This document shows positions 41,629 through 50,717 of a stretch of DNA of 64,000 nucleotides, piece by piece; position 1 is the first letter of the stretch, and every line of letters begins with the position of its first letter. Below the pieces are notes generated by a model, which was given only the letters and a program-made list of their open reading frames with translations, made no database searches and was not told the origin of the DNA. The DNA lies in contig CAVPMA010000019.1 of the NCBI GenBank assembly GCA_963706315.1, positions 62,001-126,000 of the forward strand, written 5' to 3'. The position numbers and the translations under genes were made by a program. The DNA is from CALMEC01 sp963706315 (GTDB lineage: Bacteria > Actinomycetota > Thermoleophilia > Miltoncostaeales > Miltoncostaeaceae).

Positions 41629-43445
41629 CGGTGCTCGGCCTCCTCTACTACCGGGTCTGGTATGGCTGGTTCGCCAAACTCAGGGACGGACGCCTTGACT
41701 TCTTCGAACGTCCCGATCGCCCGCACGGAGGCGTTCTCCAGGTACACGATGTAATCACAGTCCTGCACAGTTGAGAGCCTATGCGCGACGACGATCGTCG
41801 TCAGCCCGCCGTGCAGGTTGGCCAGGGTCTCGACGATGCGCTGCTCCGTCGTCGTGTCGAGGTTCGAGGTCGCCTCGTCGAGGACGAGTACGGTAGGCCG
41901 AACGTACAGCGCCCGCGCAAGGCCGACCCGCTGGCGCTGGCCGCCGGAGAGCCGCACGCCGCGCTCACCGACTGCCGTCTCGATCCCATCCGGCAACCCG
42001 TTGACTACGTCGTCGAGCTGCGCCAGGTGAACAGCCTCCATGACCGCCTCCTCGTCGATCTCGGGTCCACGCCAGCCAAGCGCAATGTTGGCCCGCAGGG
42101 TGTCGTCGACCAGATAGACGTCCTGCGGTACGTAGCCGATCGAGCGTTGCCAGCCCTCTCGGCACGCCTCGAGCGGCACGCCGTCGACCGTCACACGACC
42201 GGCGCCTGGCTCGAGCAGGCCGAGGACGATGTCAAGAAGGGTGCTCTTGCCCGAGCCGGTCGGGCCGACGATGCCCACCGACTCGCCGCGCAGCACGGAG
42301 AAGCCGACCTTTCGCAGAGCTGGCTGGGTGCGGTTCGGGTAGCGGAACGTGACATCCTCGACGCGCATCTCTCGCTCGAGCTGTATTGGAGTGATGGGGC
42401 TTGTGTCCTCCGGTAGCGCGTCCGGATCGGCTACGCAGTACGTCTCGACCTCCCTCCCGACGAAGTCGAGCGCCGGGCCGTTGTACTGCACCTGATTGAC
42501 GAGGAAGAGGACGCGGTTGAGCGCGGGCAGGAGGCGGAATGCCGCTGCAAGCACGAGACCGACCGCCGGCAGGGCAGCATCCCTCCCACCGGCTGTGCCG
42601 GCAACGACGACGACGAGAGCGGCGCCGACAACGAGCGCCGTCTCGAGGAGGTAGCGCAGGCTCCCGTTCACGACGTCTTTACCCCGAGAGGCGGCGAGCA
42701 TCCGTCGTGTCCTCGCCGCAGCCTCGTCTGCGTAAAAGAGGGTGCGTCCTCGCAACTGCAATTCCTTTGCGGCCGCTATGCCCTGGAGAACAAAGCGGAA
42801 CCGCTCAGCAGCGAGCTCCTGGATGATCCTGCCACGGCGAGAAAGGCCTCCCCGCACCACGCGCACCCAGATGACTGCGATGACGAGGAAATACACGGAA
42901 ACCGTCAGCGCAACGAGCGGGCTCGCGAGGGCAAGCCCGAGAACGACCGCCGCGACGATCGCACAGTCGGACACGAGCGAGACCGATGACGATACGATGC
43001 CGTTCATTACCTGATCGACGGAGCCGAGCACAGTGCGCAGCGTTTCCGAGGAGTTACGCCCGAGGCGAACGAGGTGCGGCGCCCGCGCATGACCTACGAG
43101 CAAACGCGAGACGAGGTCGGCCTGGGCGGCGTTGCCGGCGCCGATCGTCAGCCAGAGACCGAATACAGAGAGCAGGCTGCGAACCACGAACAGCACCCCT
43201 GTGACGACGAGCAGGGCAAGAGCCGTTCGGTAGCGGGTATCACCGCTCTCGTAGTCGCTCGGGAGGAGCGTCGCGGCAAAGCCACCGACCGGCTGGTCGA
43301 GCAGGACGTTGATCAGCACGAACAAGAGGAGAAGCGCAACCGTGTCTAGGGCAGCGATCAGGACACCGTAGGCGGCGACGAGCTTGAGGCGACGGCGCTC
43401 GAGTCGGCCGGTGAGCGCCCAGGCGCGGCGGACCTCGGGGATCAC
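41625..43445 (-). CDS. ABC exporter half-transporter (MsbA/PglK-type, fused TMD-NBD)
   Basis: 606 residues from GTG 43443-43445 (VIPEVRRAWALTGRLERRRLKLV), with GAGAAGG 7-8 nt upstream; the extra 27 codons to 43526 are not protein-like. Six membrane helices (about 25-320) are followed by a nucleotide-binding domain with Walker A VGPTGSGKSTLLD, signature RLSGGQRQRVGLARAL, Walker B VLVLDEATSNLD and switch His in VAHRLS. As a homodimer it would flip a lipid-linked glycan or another lipid across the membrane. Coupled downstream to two small minus-strand genes and flanked by GT2 genes, it may be an alternative flippase of the island, where no Wzx is seen. Confidence 0.9.
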   Translation of the reverse strand: MIPEVRRAWALTGRLERRRLKLVAAYGVLIAALDTVALLLLFVLINVLLDQPVGGFAATLLPSDYESGDTRYRTALALLVVTGVLFVVRSLLSVFGLWLTIGAGNAAQADLVSRLLVGHARAPHLVRLGRNSSETLRTVLGSVDQVMNGIVSSSVSLVSDCAIVAAVVLGLALASPLVALTVSVYFLVIAVIWVRVVRGGLSRRGRIIQELAAERFRFVLQGIAAAKELQLRGRTLFYADEAAARTRRMLAASRGKDVVNGSLRYLLETALVVGAALVVVVAGTAGGRDAALPAVGLVLAAAFRLLPALNRVLFLVNQVQYNGPALDFVGREVETYCVADPDALPEDTSPITPIQLEREMRVEDVTFRYPNRTQPALRKVGFSVLRGESVGIVGPTGSGKSTLLDIVLGLLEPGAGRVTVDGVPLEACREGWQRSIGYVPQDVYLVDDTLRANIALGWRGPEIDEEAVMEAVHLAQLDDVVNGLPDGIETAVGERGVRLSGGQRQRVGLARALYVRPTVLVLDEATSNLDTTTEQRIVETLANLHGGLTTIVVAHRLSTVQDCDYIVYLENASVRAIGTFEEVKASVPEFGEPAIPDPVVEEAEHR

Positions 43446-43601
43446 GGCGTAGCCTTCTCTTCGGTGGGTTCTGGGCTCACTCGCGAGATCGCGCCGGTTG
43501 TATCTCGCGTGGAGTGCGGGAGCCATCCTGTCGCAGTGATGCGAGGCAGCGCTCGAGAAGCCTTGCGTTGTTCCTTGTGCATACGACGATCGACACGTCG
43601 C

Positions 43602-44726
43602 TCATCGCGCGGATCGTCCTCTCTCCGCGCTGGATAAGTCCATCTCTTGCTCGTCACCAATGGCGGGATGTCTCGAGTCAAGAGTCCCGACCTCGCTTGC
43701 GTGCTGCGGTTGCAAAGCGTGCAGATCGCTGATTCGCTGCTGGCCCATGTCGAGCGAATCGTCCTTCACGGCCGGTTTGCCGGGTCGTACGGCTGGTCGG
43801 TAGCTCGCTAGCATGATTCGGACCGCGCCGAGAAGGAATCGACTGGCAGTCAGGAATCGACCCAAGCGTACGCGGCGGCTCGCGGCCTTGATCGCCTGAA
43901 CGGGAACAAGTTGACGATCGCGGAAGCGCCAGGCATCACGGACGGCGGTACGCTGAGCCGGTGACAGGTGAAGTGGCGGCCCCCGCCAGCGACGGATGAA
44001 CTCATCCTCCTTTTCGCGAATGTACTCGAGTCGGGCTGTGCATTGGTTGGCGTGACGACGGTGTCCGACCAGTCGACGAGGCACGAAATGGATCTCCGAC
44101 GTGAGCGCGATGCGCGCGAACAGATCCGTGTCCTCGCAGTACTGGTCGAGGTGTTCGTCCCATCCTCCGCTCAGTTCATACGCCGATCTCCGCATCACCG
44201 CGAGGGAGGGGATGATCATGGCCGTCAGGGTTAGCACCGCACCCAACGGAGTGATGGGATCGTCGTCGGGAATCCGTCGCGCGAGGAGCCGGCCCGGGCC
44301 ATATCGACGGGGCAGACGCTGCGGCTCAAGAAGTGGAATCCCGTCCTCGTCGATGAGTTGGGGATGGCAGTACGCAAGTCCCGCAGACGGATGGGCATCG
44401 AGGTGCGAGATCATCACTTCGATCATCGCTGGATGGAGCAAATCATCGGCATCAAGGAAGAGGACATACTCTGTGTGGCCAGCCGCTTGGTAGCCGGCCT
44501 TTCGCGCCGCGGTGACGCCAGCGTTCGGTTGCTGGATGAGGCGAAGGTTGGGATAGCTGCCCTCAAGCGCCTGGAGCACCAGCAGGGAACGATCGGTGCT
44601 CCCGTCATCAACGACAATGTGCTCGGTGGAAACCGTCTGCGTCGCGACGCTCTCCACCGTCTTGGCAACAAACCTCTCCGAGTTGTAACAAGGCGTGATG
44701 ACCGCGATACGGGCTTGTCCGTTCAT
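43602..44726 (-). CDS. GT2-family glycosyltransferase
   Basis: 374 residues, MNGQARIAVITPCYNSERFVAKTVESVATQTVSTEHIVVDDGSTDRSLLVLQAL, then YVLFLDADDLLHPAMIEVMISHL with the DxD-type metal site, and GGWDEHLDQYCEDTDLFARIAL with the catalytic ED motif. The C-terminal 100 residues are basic. ATG 44724-44726 shares four bases with the stop of a 197-codon ORF upstream. Its stop lies 156 nt from the exporter start on the same strand. Confidence 0.88.
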   Translation of the reverse strand: MNGQARIAVITPCYNSERFVAKTVESVATQTVSTEHIVVDDGSTDRSLLVLQALEGSYPNLRLIQQPNAGVTAARKAGYQAAGHTEYVLFLDADDLLHPAMIEVMISHLDAHPSAGLAYCHPQLIDEDGIPLLEPQRLPRRYGPGRLLARRIPDDDPITPLGAVLTLTAMIIPSLAVMRRSAYELSGGWDEHLDQYCEDTDLFARIALTSEIHFVPRRLVGHRRHANQCTARLEYIREKEDEFIRRWRGPPLHLSPAQRTAVRDAWRFRDRQLVPVQAIKAASRRVRLGRFLTASRFLLGAVRIMLASYRPAVRPGKPAVKDDSLDMGQQRISDLHALQPQHASEVGTLDSRHPAIGDEQEMDLSSAERGRSAR

Positions 44727-45316
44727 GCGTGCGTGAGCCCCATCCCGCAGTTGACAGGGTTTGAAACGGCGCGTTCTCGAAGATCCGTTACGGACAGAGC
44801 ACCCCGGACCCCGCGACAGAGGCGGGGTGGGTCGTTGGCGCTGTCGAGCCGCACCCTTAGCGCTTCGCCTGGTCGGGGGAAGAGCTTCGGCGTGTCTTGG
44901 TATCGGGGATCATCAAAACGTTTGACATCGGAGAAGTGCGTCGCGACCCGCATGTGGCACCCAGCCGAACCGTCGTCAACCCTGCGGCGGGAATCCGTCG
45001 CATCGCCACTCAGGGCGGCTTGGGAGCCCGTCTCTCGCGGGCTTAGCTGACGAAGGCTCGACATGGGTATGGGCGTGACCTCGGTTTCCAATGGTGGTCC
45101 CTGCGCGGCGCCTCGACAGGGCGACGAGCTTACGTGCCTCGAGGACAAGCGTAAGCGGACCCTCTCTTTCAACGATCGGGAAACGAACCGGCGAAGCAGC
45201 TTCTTTCGCTCGGCCCTGAGGAGCTGGAGTACCGGGAGCTCCGGATCGCTGGCTGTCAACGGCTTCGCGCGCCACAAAGGGTACGAGTGAGGGAACGTCG
45301 GAAGCGATGTGCGCAT
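44723..45316 (-). CDS. uncertain ORF, 197 aa, coupled to a glycosyltransferase
   Basis: The only open frame of any size in a 1.1-kb gap. Its TGA overlaps the glycosyltransferase ATG by four bases, which favours a real gene or the end of one. The C-terminal 110 residues (containing VATHFSDVKRFDDPRYQDTPKLFPRPGEALRVRL) look protein-like; the first 85 residues do not, and a second minus-strand frame (LVPFVAREAVDSQ, then VRFPIVEREGPLTLVLEARKLVALS) looks better there. This suggests a gene broken by a frame change. No family is recognised. Confidence 0.3.
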   Translation of the reverse strand: MRTSLPTFPHSYPLWRAKPLTASDPELPVLQLLRAERKKLLRRFVSRSLKERVRLRLSSRHVSSSPCRGAAQGPPLETEVTPIPMSSLRQLSPRETGSQAALSGDATDSRRRVDDGSAGCHMRVATHFSDVKRFDDPRYQDTPKLFPRPGEALRVRLDSANDPPRLCRGVRGALSVTDLRERAVSNPVNCGMGLTHA

Positions 45317-45812
45317 TTCGGCAGCGGTTGGATGCTGACCCAGGCTTACGACAGCTCATGTGCGCTGATCTTTCTGGGCGATCACAGTCGCTTTCCGGGA
45401 TGCCTTGCAGGTGAGCCGTAGAGCAGCAGGCTTTGCATACCCACCGAGTCATATGTCGATGCAGCCGGCCTGCGAGCCCCCGCGTGCCAGTTGAACATCG
45501 ACCTTGGAGCGGCACTGGACCGGCCAGCCGGAATTCGGCTGCTTTGGCTAACAAGCTGACCCGACCCGGCCAGCTCCCGTGGCCATCGCTGCGTTTTGGC
45601 GACCTCGCGAGCCGGGGTTGTCGCAGCCCTCGGCCGCTGGTGGTCCCGTGGATGTGGAAGCCGGCGTCTGATCGACGACCCCCGGATGGCCTGCGACGGA
45701 TCACCCAGAAACGCTGTCGCCGACGTGCACTCAATCGGCTCGGAATGCCTACGTCGGCCGAGAAGCTGACCCATCCGCGAGAACCGCTACACCCCACCCG
45801 TTGTTGTCCTAG
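45317..45812. other. gene-free region with short direct repeats upstream of asnB
   Basis: No supported gene. Two copies of AAGCTGACCC occur at 45553-45562 and 45763-45772, and a related GCTGACCC at 45334-45341; a further AAGCTGACCC lies at 38879-38888 in another gene-free spot. All are in the same orientation. They may be ends of a vanished mobile element or a regulatory repeat. The region also must hold the promoter of the asnB-glycosyltransferase operon. Confidence 0.35.
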
Positions 45813-47699
45813 ATGTGCGGAATCTGCGGCATCACAAATGACCCGGACGGCACCCACACGAGGGCGATGGCCGCGGCGATGCGTCACCGCGGCCCGGACG
45901 ACGAGCACGTCCACATCGATTCAAAGACCGGCGTAGCGCTCGGATGCAGGCGATTGGCGATTATCGACGTGGACGGCGGCCGCCAACCACTTGCGAATGA
46001 GGACGGATCGGTCTGGGCGACCCTGAACGGCGAGATCTACAACCACCCTGCGCTGAGGGAAGGGCTCCTCGCCCACGGGCACGCATTTGCGTCGCGCACC
46101 GACACTGAGGTGCTCGTCCACCTTTACGAGGAGTACGGCGACGCTCTCGTACACGCGCTGGAAGGCATGTTCGCATTCGCCGTCTGGGACGCGCGACGGG
46201 GTCGCTTGCTGGTTGCGCGGGATCGCTTCGGGGAGAAGCCCCTCTTCTACACCCATCGTGGAGGGAATCTCGCCTTCGCCTCGGAGCTATCCGCGCTCTC
46301 CCGAGCGTTGCCAGGGGCCGACGAACTCGATGCGGCAGCCGTCGACGCCTACTTCGTCCACGGATACGTACCCGGGCCGAGAACCATCATCACCGGGATC
46401 TCCCAGCTCCCTCCCGGCCACATGCTCACATGGGATGCTGCCTCCCGGCAGACCCAGGTCACCAAGTACTGGGAGCCACTCGCCTCCCCGTACGACGGGC
46501 CGATCGAATCGGAGTCGGAGCTCGTTGGCGAGCTCGGCAGGCTCCTCGAAGAGTCCGTACGCGGGCGCATGCTGTCCGATGTTCCCCTTGGCGTCCTCTT
46601 GAGTGGGGGCGTCGACTCGTCCCTCGTCGCATCCCTCGTCGCGGAATGCGCATCGGGCCCGGTGCCGACGTTCACGGTGGGCTACGACATTGGGGATGTC
46701 ACCGAGATCTCCGCCGCCCGGCGAACCGCGGAGGCGATCGGCGCCGAGCACCACACCCTCACGCTCACGCAAGGCGAGGTGGCGGGACGGCTTGCCTCCG
46801 TGATGGCACAGATCGACCAACCGCTCGCTGATCAGGCACTCGTGCCCCTCCACGCCGTGTCCGAGCTCGCTCGGAAGCACGTCACCGTGGCGCTCGGCGG
46901 AGAGGGTGCCGACGAGCTGTTCGGTGGATACCCAAGGTACCGCTGGCTCAGGCGAGCGACCCGCATCGAGGACATGGTTCCCGCTCGCTTCGCGCGCGGA
47001 GGGGCGCGGATCCTCCGCGGCATGGAGCGCGGCCAGCGCACACGCCACCTCACCGACTTGCTCGAGCCGACGAGCACCGTCGTGCGCCATGTCGACTGGG
47101 TCACCGATCGTCGCCAGCAGTCCAGGCCGTCCGTCTACGGAACGCGGCTCGCCGCCCTCGCCCACACCCCCCAGGACGAGCTCATCGCGAAGTGGCTCCC
47201 CAGAAGCGGCCGCGCGACGTCCCCAGGGCCGGGGGACATGATGCTGCTCGATCAGCGCACGTGGCTCGCCGACAGCGTGCTCGTCAAAGCGGATCGCGCC
47301 GGGATGCTCGCATCCCTGGAGATCCGGACGCCCTACCTCCACAGGGCGGTCGCCGAATTTGCGGCATCGATCCCCGCGAAGATTCACATACACGGTCGGG
47401 GAAAAGAGCTGCTCCGCACGCTCCTCGCCAGGCGCGAGCCCGACGTCCACCATCGACGGTCGAAGGTTGCGTTTCGCGCGCCGGGCGCGGCGTGGCTTCG
47501 AGGACCGCTCGCACCGGCCCTCCACGATCAGGTCGACAGGGGATCCCTCCTGCGGGAGGGCTGGTTCTCAAAGTCTGCGATGAGCACGATCGTGGACGAG
47601 CACGTGGCTGGTGGCGCCGATCACTCGGGTGTCCTTTGGCCGATTCTGACGCTCGGCCTCTGGTTGGACGCGTTTCGAAACCGCGGGCCGGTGTGCTGA
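45813..47699 (+). CDS. asnB: asparagine synthetase (glutamine-hydrolysing)
   Basis: 628 residues. Starts MCGICGITND, so after Met removal Cys2 is the glutaminase nucleophile; MRHRGPDDEH and LGCRRLAIID follow as in intact class II amidotransferases. The synthetase domain has LLSGGVDSSLVASLVAE (PP-loop, about 262-278) and LGGEGADELFGGYPRYRWLRR. Both active sites are complete, so ammonia from glutamine can be channelled. In sugar islands such enzymes often amidate a uronic acid or similar rather than make free asparagine. The next gene starts 7 nt before its stop. Confidence 0.92.
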   Translation: MCGICGITNDPDGTHTRAMAAAMRHRGPDDEHVHIDSKTGVALGCRRLAIIDVDGGRQPLANEDGSVWATLNGEIYNHPALREGLLAHGHAFASRTDTEVLVHLYEEYGDALVHALEGMFAFAVWDARRGRLLVARDRFGEKPLFYTHRGGNLAFASELSALSRALPGADELDAAAVDAYFVHGYVPGPRTIITGISQLPPGHMLTWDAASRQTQVTKYWEPLASPYDGPIESESELVGELGRLLEESVRGRMLSDVPLGVLLSGGVDSSLVASLVAECASGPVPTFTVGYDIGDVTEISAARRTAEAIGAEHHTLTLTQGEVAGRLASVMAQIDQPLADQALVPLHAVSELARKHVTVALGGEGADELFGGYPRYRWLRRATRIEDMVPARFARGGARILRGMERGQRTRHLTDLLEPTSTVVRHVDWVTDRRQQSRPSVYGTRLAALAHTPQDELIAKWLPRSGRATSPGPGDMMLLDQRTWLADSVLVKADRAGMLASLEIRTPYLHRAVAEFAASIPAKIHIHGRGKELLRTLLARREPDVHHRRSKVAFRAPGAAWLRGPLAPALHDQVDRGSLLREGWFSKSAMSTIVDEHVAGGADHSGVLWPILTLGLWLDAFRNRGPVC

Positions 47700-48799
47700 A
47701 GACGCTGATCATCACCCCGGACTTCCCTCCTGCGCTCGGCGGAATCCAGACCTTGATTCATCGTATCGCCATGCATACTCGCGGCCTCGATACGCGCGTC
47801 GTGACCCTCGCGACGCCAGGCGCCGTTGGATTCGACCGCGAGCAGCCGTTCACTGTGCGCCGAGTGCGGACGCCGCTTTGCTCCCGTCACGCGGCCGTCG
47901 CCACCTTGAATGCAGTGGCGATTCGGGAAGGAGCCGCCTTTCGGCCGGACGTCGTCCTGAGCGGGCACATCGTCACGAGCCCCGCTGCGTCGGCGATGCG
48001 GCTTTGGAGATCTGTGCCGGTTGTCCAGTACCTATACGGCAGCGAGCTAAACGAGACACGGCAGCGCCTCGTGCGGCACGCGATTCGAAACGCGACTGCG
48101 ATCATCGCGATCAGCCGCTACACAAGGGACCGTGCCCTCGCATGGTGCCCACGCGGACAGGGATTCACGGTCATCCCGCCGGGGGTAGACCTCCCCGAGC
48201 GCCGCCCATCAGACATCCCAGGCGCCAACGGGAGACCCCGCCTGGTGTCAGTCGCTCGCTTGGAGGATCGCTACAAGGGGCATGACGTCGTCATGCGGGC
48301 AATGCCTTTAGTCCTCGCCCGGGTTCCGGAAGCCGAATGGGTCATCGTCGGCGACGGCCCGCTTCGTGGCCATCTCGAACGGCTCGCAGCGATGCATGGC
48401 GTGTCGCGCCAGGTGCGCTTCGTTGGAGCCGTGCCCGACGAGGAGCGCGACGGGTGGCTCGATCAGGCCGCGCTTCTGGCGATGCCGAGCCGCCTGCCGG
48501 CACGGGGAGCGGCGGGTGAGGGGTTCGGCATCGTCTACCTGGAGGCGGGGGCGCGTGGTATCCCGGTTGTCGCCGGAAGGGTCGCCGGTGCGCTCGACGC
48601 GGTGGTCGACGGCGAGACCGGCGTGCTCGTGGACCCCGACGATCACGTTGCCGTCGCCGGCGCGATCACATCGCTCCTGGAGGATCCCGCCCGGGCTCGC
48701 GAGCTCGGACGCGGCGGGCGAGCGCATGCCGAGGAGCTCGCCTGGCCCCTCATTGCCGAACGCGTCAGCGGAGTCCTCTATGAGGTGGCAGGACGCTGA
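47693..48799 (+). CDS. GT4-family glycosyltransferase
   Basis: 368 residues from GTG 47693-47695 (VLKTLIITPDFPPALGGIQTLIHRIAMH), overlapping asnB by 7 nt. This opening is typical for PimB/PimC-like GT4 enzymes. Middle motifs PVVQYLYGSELNETRQRLVRHAIRNATAIIAISRYTRD mark the inter-domain acceptor site; the donor domain has LVSVARLEDRYKGHDVVMRAMPLV, VIVGDGPLRGHLERLA and GEGFGIVYLEAGARGIPVVAGRVAGA with the two Glu of the EX7E motif. TGATG coupling to the next gene. Confidence 0.9.
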   Translation: MLKTLIITPDFPPALGGIQTLIHRIAMHTRGLDTRVVTLATPGAVGFDREQPFTVRRVRTPLCSRHAAVATLNAVAIREGAAFRPDVVLSGHIVTSPAASAMRLWRSVPVVQYLYGSELNETRQRLVRHAIRNATAIIAISRYTRDRALAWCPRGQGFTVIPPGVDLPERRPSDIPGANGRPRLVSVARLEDRYKGHDVVMRAMPLVLARVPEAEWVIVGDGPLRGHLERLAAMHGVSRQVRFVGAVPDEERDGWLDQAALLAMPSRLPARGAAGEGFGIVYLEAGARGIPVVAGRVAGALDAVVDGETGVLVDPDDHVAVAGAITSLLEDPARARELGRGGRAHAEELAWPLIAERVSGVLYEVAGR

Positions 48800-50010
48800 T
48801 GGGGATCAGGGTCCTCTACGTCAACCACACCAGCCACGTCAGCGGGGCGGAGCGCTCGCTGCTCGACCTACTGCGTGGTCTCCCGCCTGAGATCGAGCCG
48901 CTCGTCGCATGTCCAGTCGGGGACCTTGCGGACAGGCTGCGTCGGGGGGGATTTACGGTCGTCGCGATCGACGGCGTCGACGCAAGCCTCCGGCTGCATC
49001 CGGTCTGGACAACCCGTGCCGTGGCGGGAATGACCCGGACTGCCGTGCGGCTGAGGTCGATCGCCCGTGACGCCGGCGCCGACCTCGTCCATGCCAACTC
49101 GATACGCGCCGGGCTTCTCACAACGCTCGCGGCCCGTCTCGGTGGGCCGCCGACCGTGGTCCACCTGCGTGACCGGCTCCCGGTTGGTCGCGCGTCGAGC
49201 GTGACGATGCGGATCCTCGCGCGAGGTTCGGCCGGGATCGTCGCCAACTCCGCGTACACGCTCGGTGGCATCGATCGATTTGGGTCAGGCGCCATCCGCC
49301 AGGTCATTCACAGCCCGGTCGATGTCGACCGGTTCCGACGTGGAGCAATCGACCGGGATGCGATCCGGGCACGACTGGACCTCACGGATGCGTGGCCGGT
49401 ACTCGGCGTCATCGGCCAGCTCACCCCCTGGAAGGGCCAGGACGACGCGATCCGAGCCGCCGCCCTGCTTCGCCGGGAGTTCCCCCGTTTGCGCCTCCTG
49501 CTGGTCGGATCCGCCAAGTTCGTGCACGCCCAGACACGGCACGACAACCGCACATACGAGGCGGGGCTCCGTCGACTCGTCGACGAGCTCGCGATGAGTG
49601 CGCACGTAACATTCCTCGGCGAACGCGAGGACATCCCGGAGATCCTCGCGGCACTCGACCTCTCGCTCGTCCCGTCGTGGGACGAGCCCTTCGGCCGGGT
49701 CGTGGGCGAAGCGCTGGCCGCCGGAGTGCCGGTGGTCGCGACAAGCGTGGGAGGGCCTCAGGAGATCATCAGCGACGGTTTCAACGGACTGCTTCTGCCC
49801 CCGCGTCAACCTTCGAGGTGGGCGACCGCGATCAGCACGCTTCTCGCCGATCCCTCACGACTCGAGGCGATGGGCGTCGCCGGGCCGGCCTTTGCGGGCT
49901 CGGCGCTCAGCCTCGAACAGCACGTGCGAAAGGTGACGGAGCTGTACCTCGCGGTTGCCGGTTCGCGAACCCGGCCGATTCGGATCGCGAGATCCGCCGG
50001 CTACGCCTGA
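48799..50010 (+). CDS. GT4-family glycosyltransferase
   Basis: 403 residues, MGIRVLYVNHTSHVSGAERSLLDLLRGLP, with the acceptor motif GADLVHANSIRAGLLTTLAARL and DRLPVGRASSVTMRILARGSAGIVANSAYT. The donor domain contains VLGVIGQLTPWKGQDDAIRAAALL, LLLVGSAKF and WDEPFGRVVGEALAAGVPVVATSVGGPQEII, where Glu residues bind the nucleotide sugar. Its ATG shares one base with the TGA of the previous glycosyltransferase. It is the last gene of the asnB transcript; the next gene is convergent. Confidence 0.9.
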   Translation: MGIRVLYVNHTSHVSGAERSLLDLLRGLPPEIEPLVACPVGDLADRLRRGGFTVVAIDGVDASLRLHPVWTTRAVAGMTRTAVRLRSIARDAGADLVHANSIRAGLLTTLAARLGGPPTVVHLRDRLPVGRASSVTMRILARGSAGIVANSAYTLGGIDRFGSGAIRQVIHSPVDVDRFRRGAIDRDAIRARLDLTDAWPVLGVIGQLTPWKGQDDAIRAAALLRREFPRLRLLLVGSAKFVHAQTRHDNRTYEAGLRRLVDELAMSAHVTFLGEREDIPEILAALDLSLVPSWDEPFGRVVGEALAAGVPVVATSVGGPQEIISDGFNGLLLPPRQPSRWATAISTLLADPSRLEAMGVAGPAFAGSALSLEQHVRKVTELYLAVAGSRTRPIRIARSAGYA

Positions 50011-50021
50011 TCGGAGTTCCG

Positions 50022-50717
50022 TTACGGCAGCTGGCTGCCCGCGAGGTCGCGTTCCCCGCCCGTAATGGTGAGGATCCCGGTTCCGAGGCCGTTCGCAGGA
50101 TCGAGGATGAGGGCCGAGGCCTCCGAGCGGGAACGTACCCCCAGCTTTCGGAATCCGGAAGCGAGGTGGCTCTTCACGGTGCTCTCGGTGAGATGGAGCC
50201 GATCTGCGATCTCCCGGTTTGAGAAGCCCATCACGACCATTGCGAGGAGTTGCTTCTCGCGGTTGGTCAGGACCTGACGTTGCGCCGATGCCGCCTCTCG
50301 CGGAATGCTCACCTGGCCCACGCTGACGGCGCGAACCGCCACGGAGAGCGCCGCGGCGACGTCGGCTTCAAGGACGATCCCGTCGACGCCTGCGCGGAGC
50401 GCATTCTGCGTGTTCGCCCAGCTGACCGACGGGACGACGGCGACGAGCCGAGCGCTTGGCAGCGAACCCCGCAGGTGACCGAGGCTTTCGATTCCTCCCG
50501 CCCGCGCGATGTCCGCGGCGATGATCACCACCGCCGTGACCGGTGGGAGGCGCTCCTTGACAATCCAACCGGGATCGCTGGCGCCCGAGACGAAGACGGT
50601 CTCGGTTTGCTCGAGCGCGGTCACGATTCGCGCACGCATCCCCGGATTTTCGACAGCAACGGCGACTTCGACTACATGTTCGCGGGGCGCCGTGCCACCG
50701 AGTGCGACCTCGCTCAT
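50022..50717 (-). CDS. LuxR/NarL-family regulator with degenerate receiver domain
   Basis: 231 residues. The C-terminal helix-turn-helix (about 148-205) is strong: LTNREKQLLAMVVMGFSNREIADRLHLTESTVKSHLASGFRKLGVRSRSEA. The N-terminal 125 residues have the alternating pattern of a receiver domain, but the acidic pair is missing (VEVAVAVENPG), the phospho-Asp position reads Val-Val-Ile-Ile-Ala, and the conserved Lys is replaced (GIVLEAD). It probably responds to a ligand or protein rather than phosphorylation. ATG 50715-50717 overlaps the upstream glycosyltransferase stop by four bases. It may control the island or the neighbouring lasso cluster. Confidence 0.85.
   Translation of the reverse strand: MSEVALGGTAPREHVVEVAVAVENPGMRARIVTALEQTETVFVSGASDPGWIVKERLPPVTAVVIIAADIARAGGIESLGHLRGSLPSARLVAVVPSVSWANTQNALRAGVDGIVLEADVAAALSVAVRAVSVGQVSIPREAASAQRQVLTNREKQLLAMVVMGFSNREIADRLHLTESTVKSHLASGFRKLGVRSRSEASALILDPANGLGTGILTITGGERDLAGSQLP

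Noticed and set aside
44976..45914. 312-codon minus-strand frame over the asnB start
   Set aside because: No recognisable domain, overlaps the certain asnB start; only a short stretch looks protein-like.
45813..47699. asnB as the lasso cyclase
   Set aside because: It keeps the glutaminase Cys2 and full SGGVDSS loop, sits among glycosyltransferases and is not next to B1/B2. The gene at 56515 fits better.
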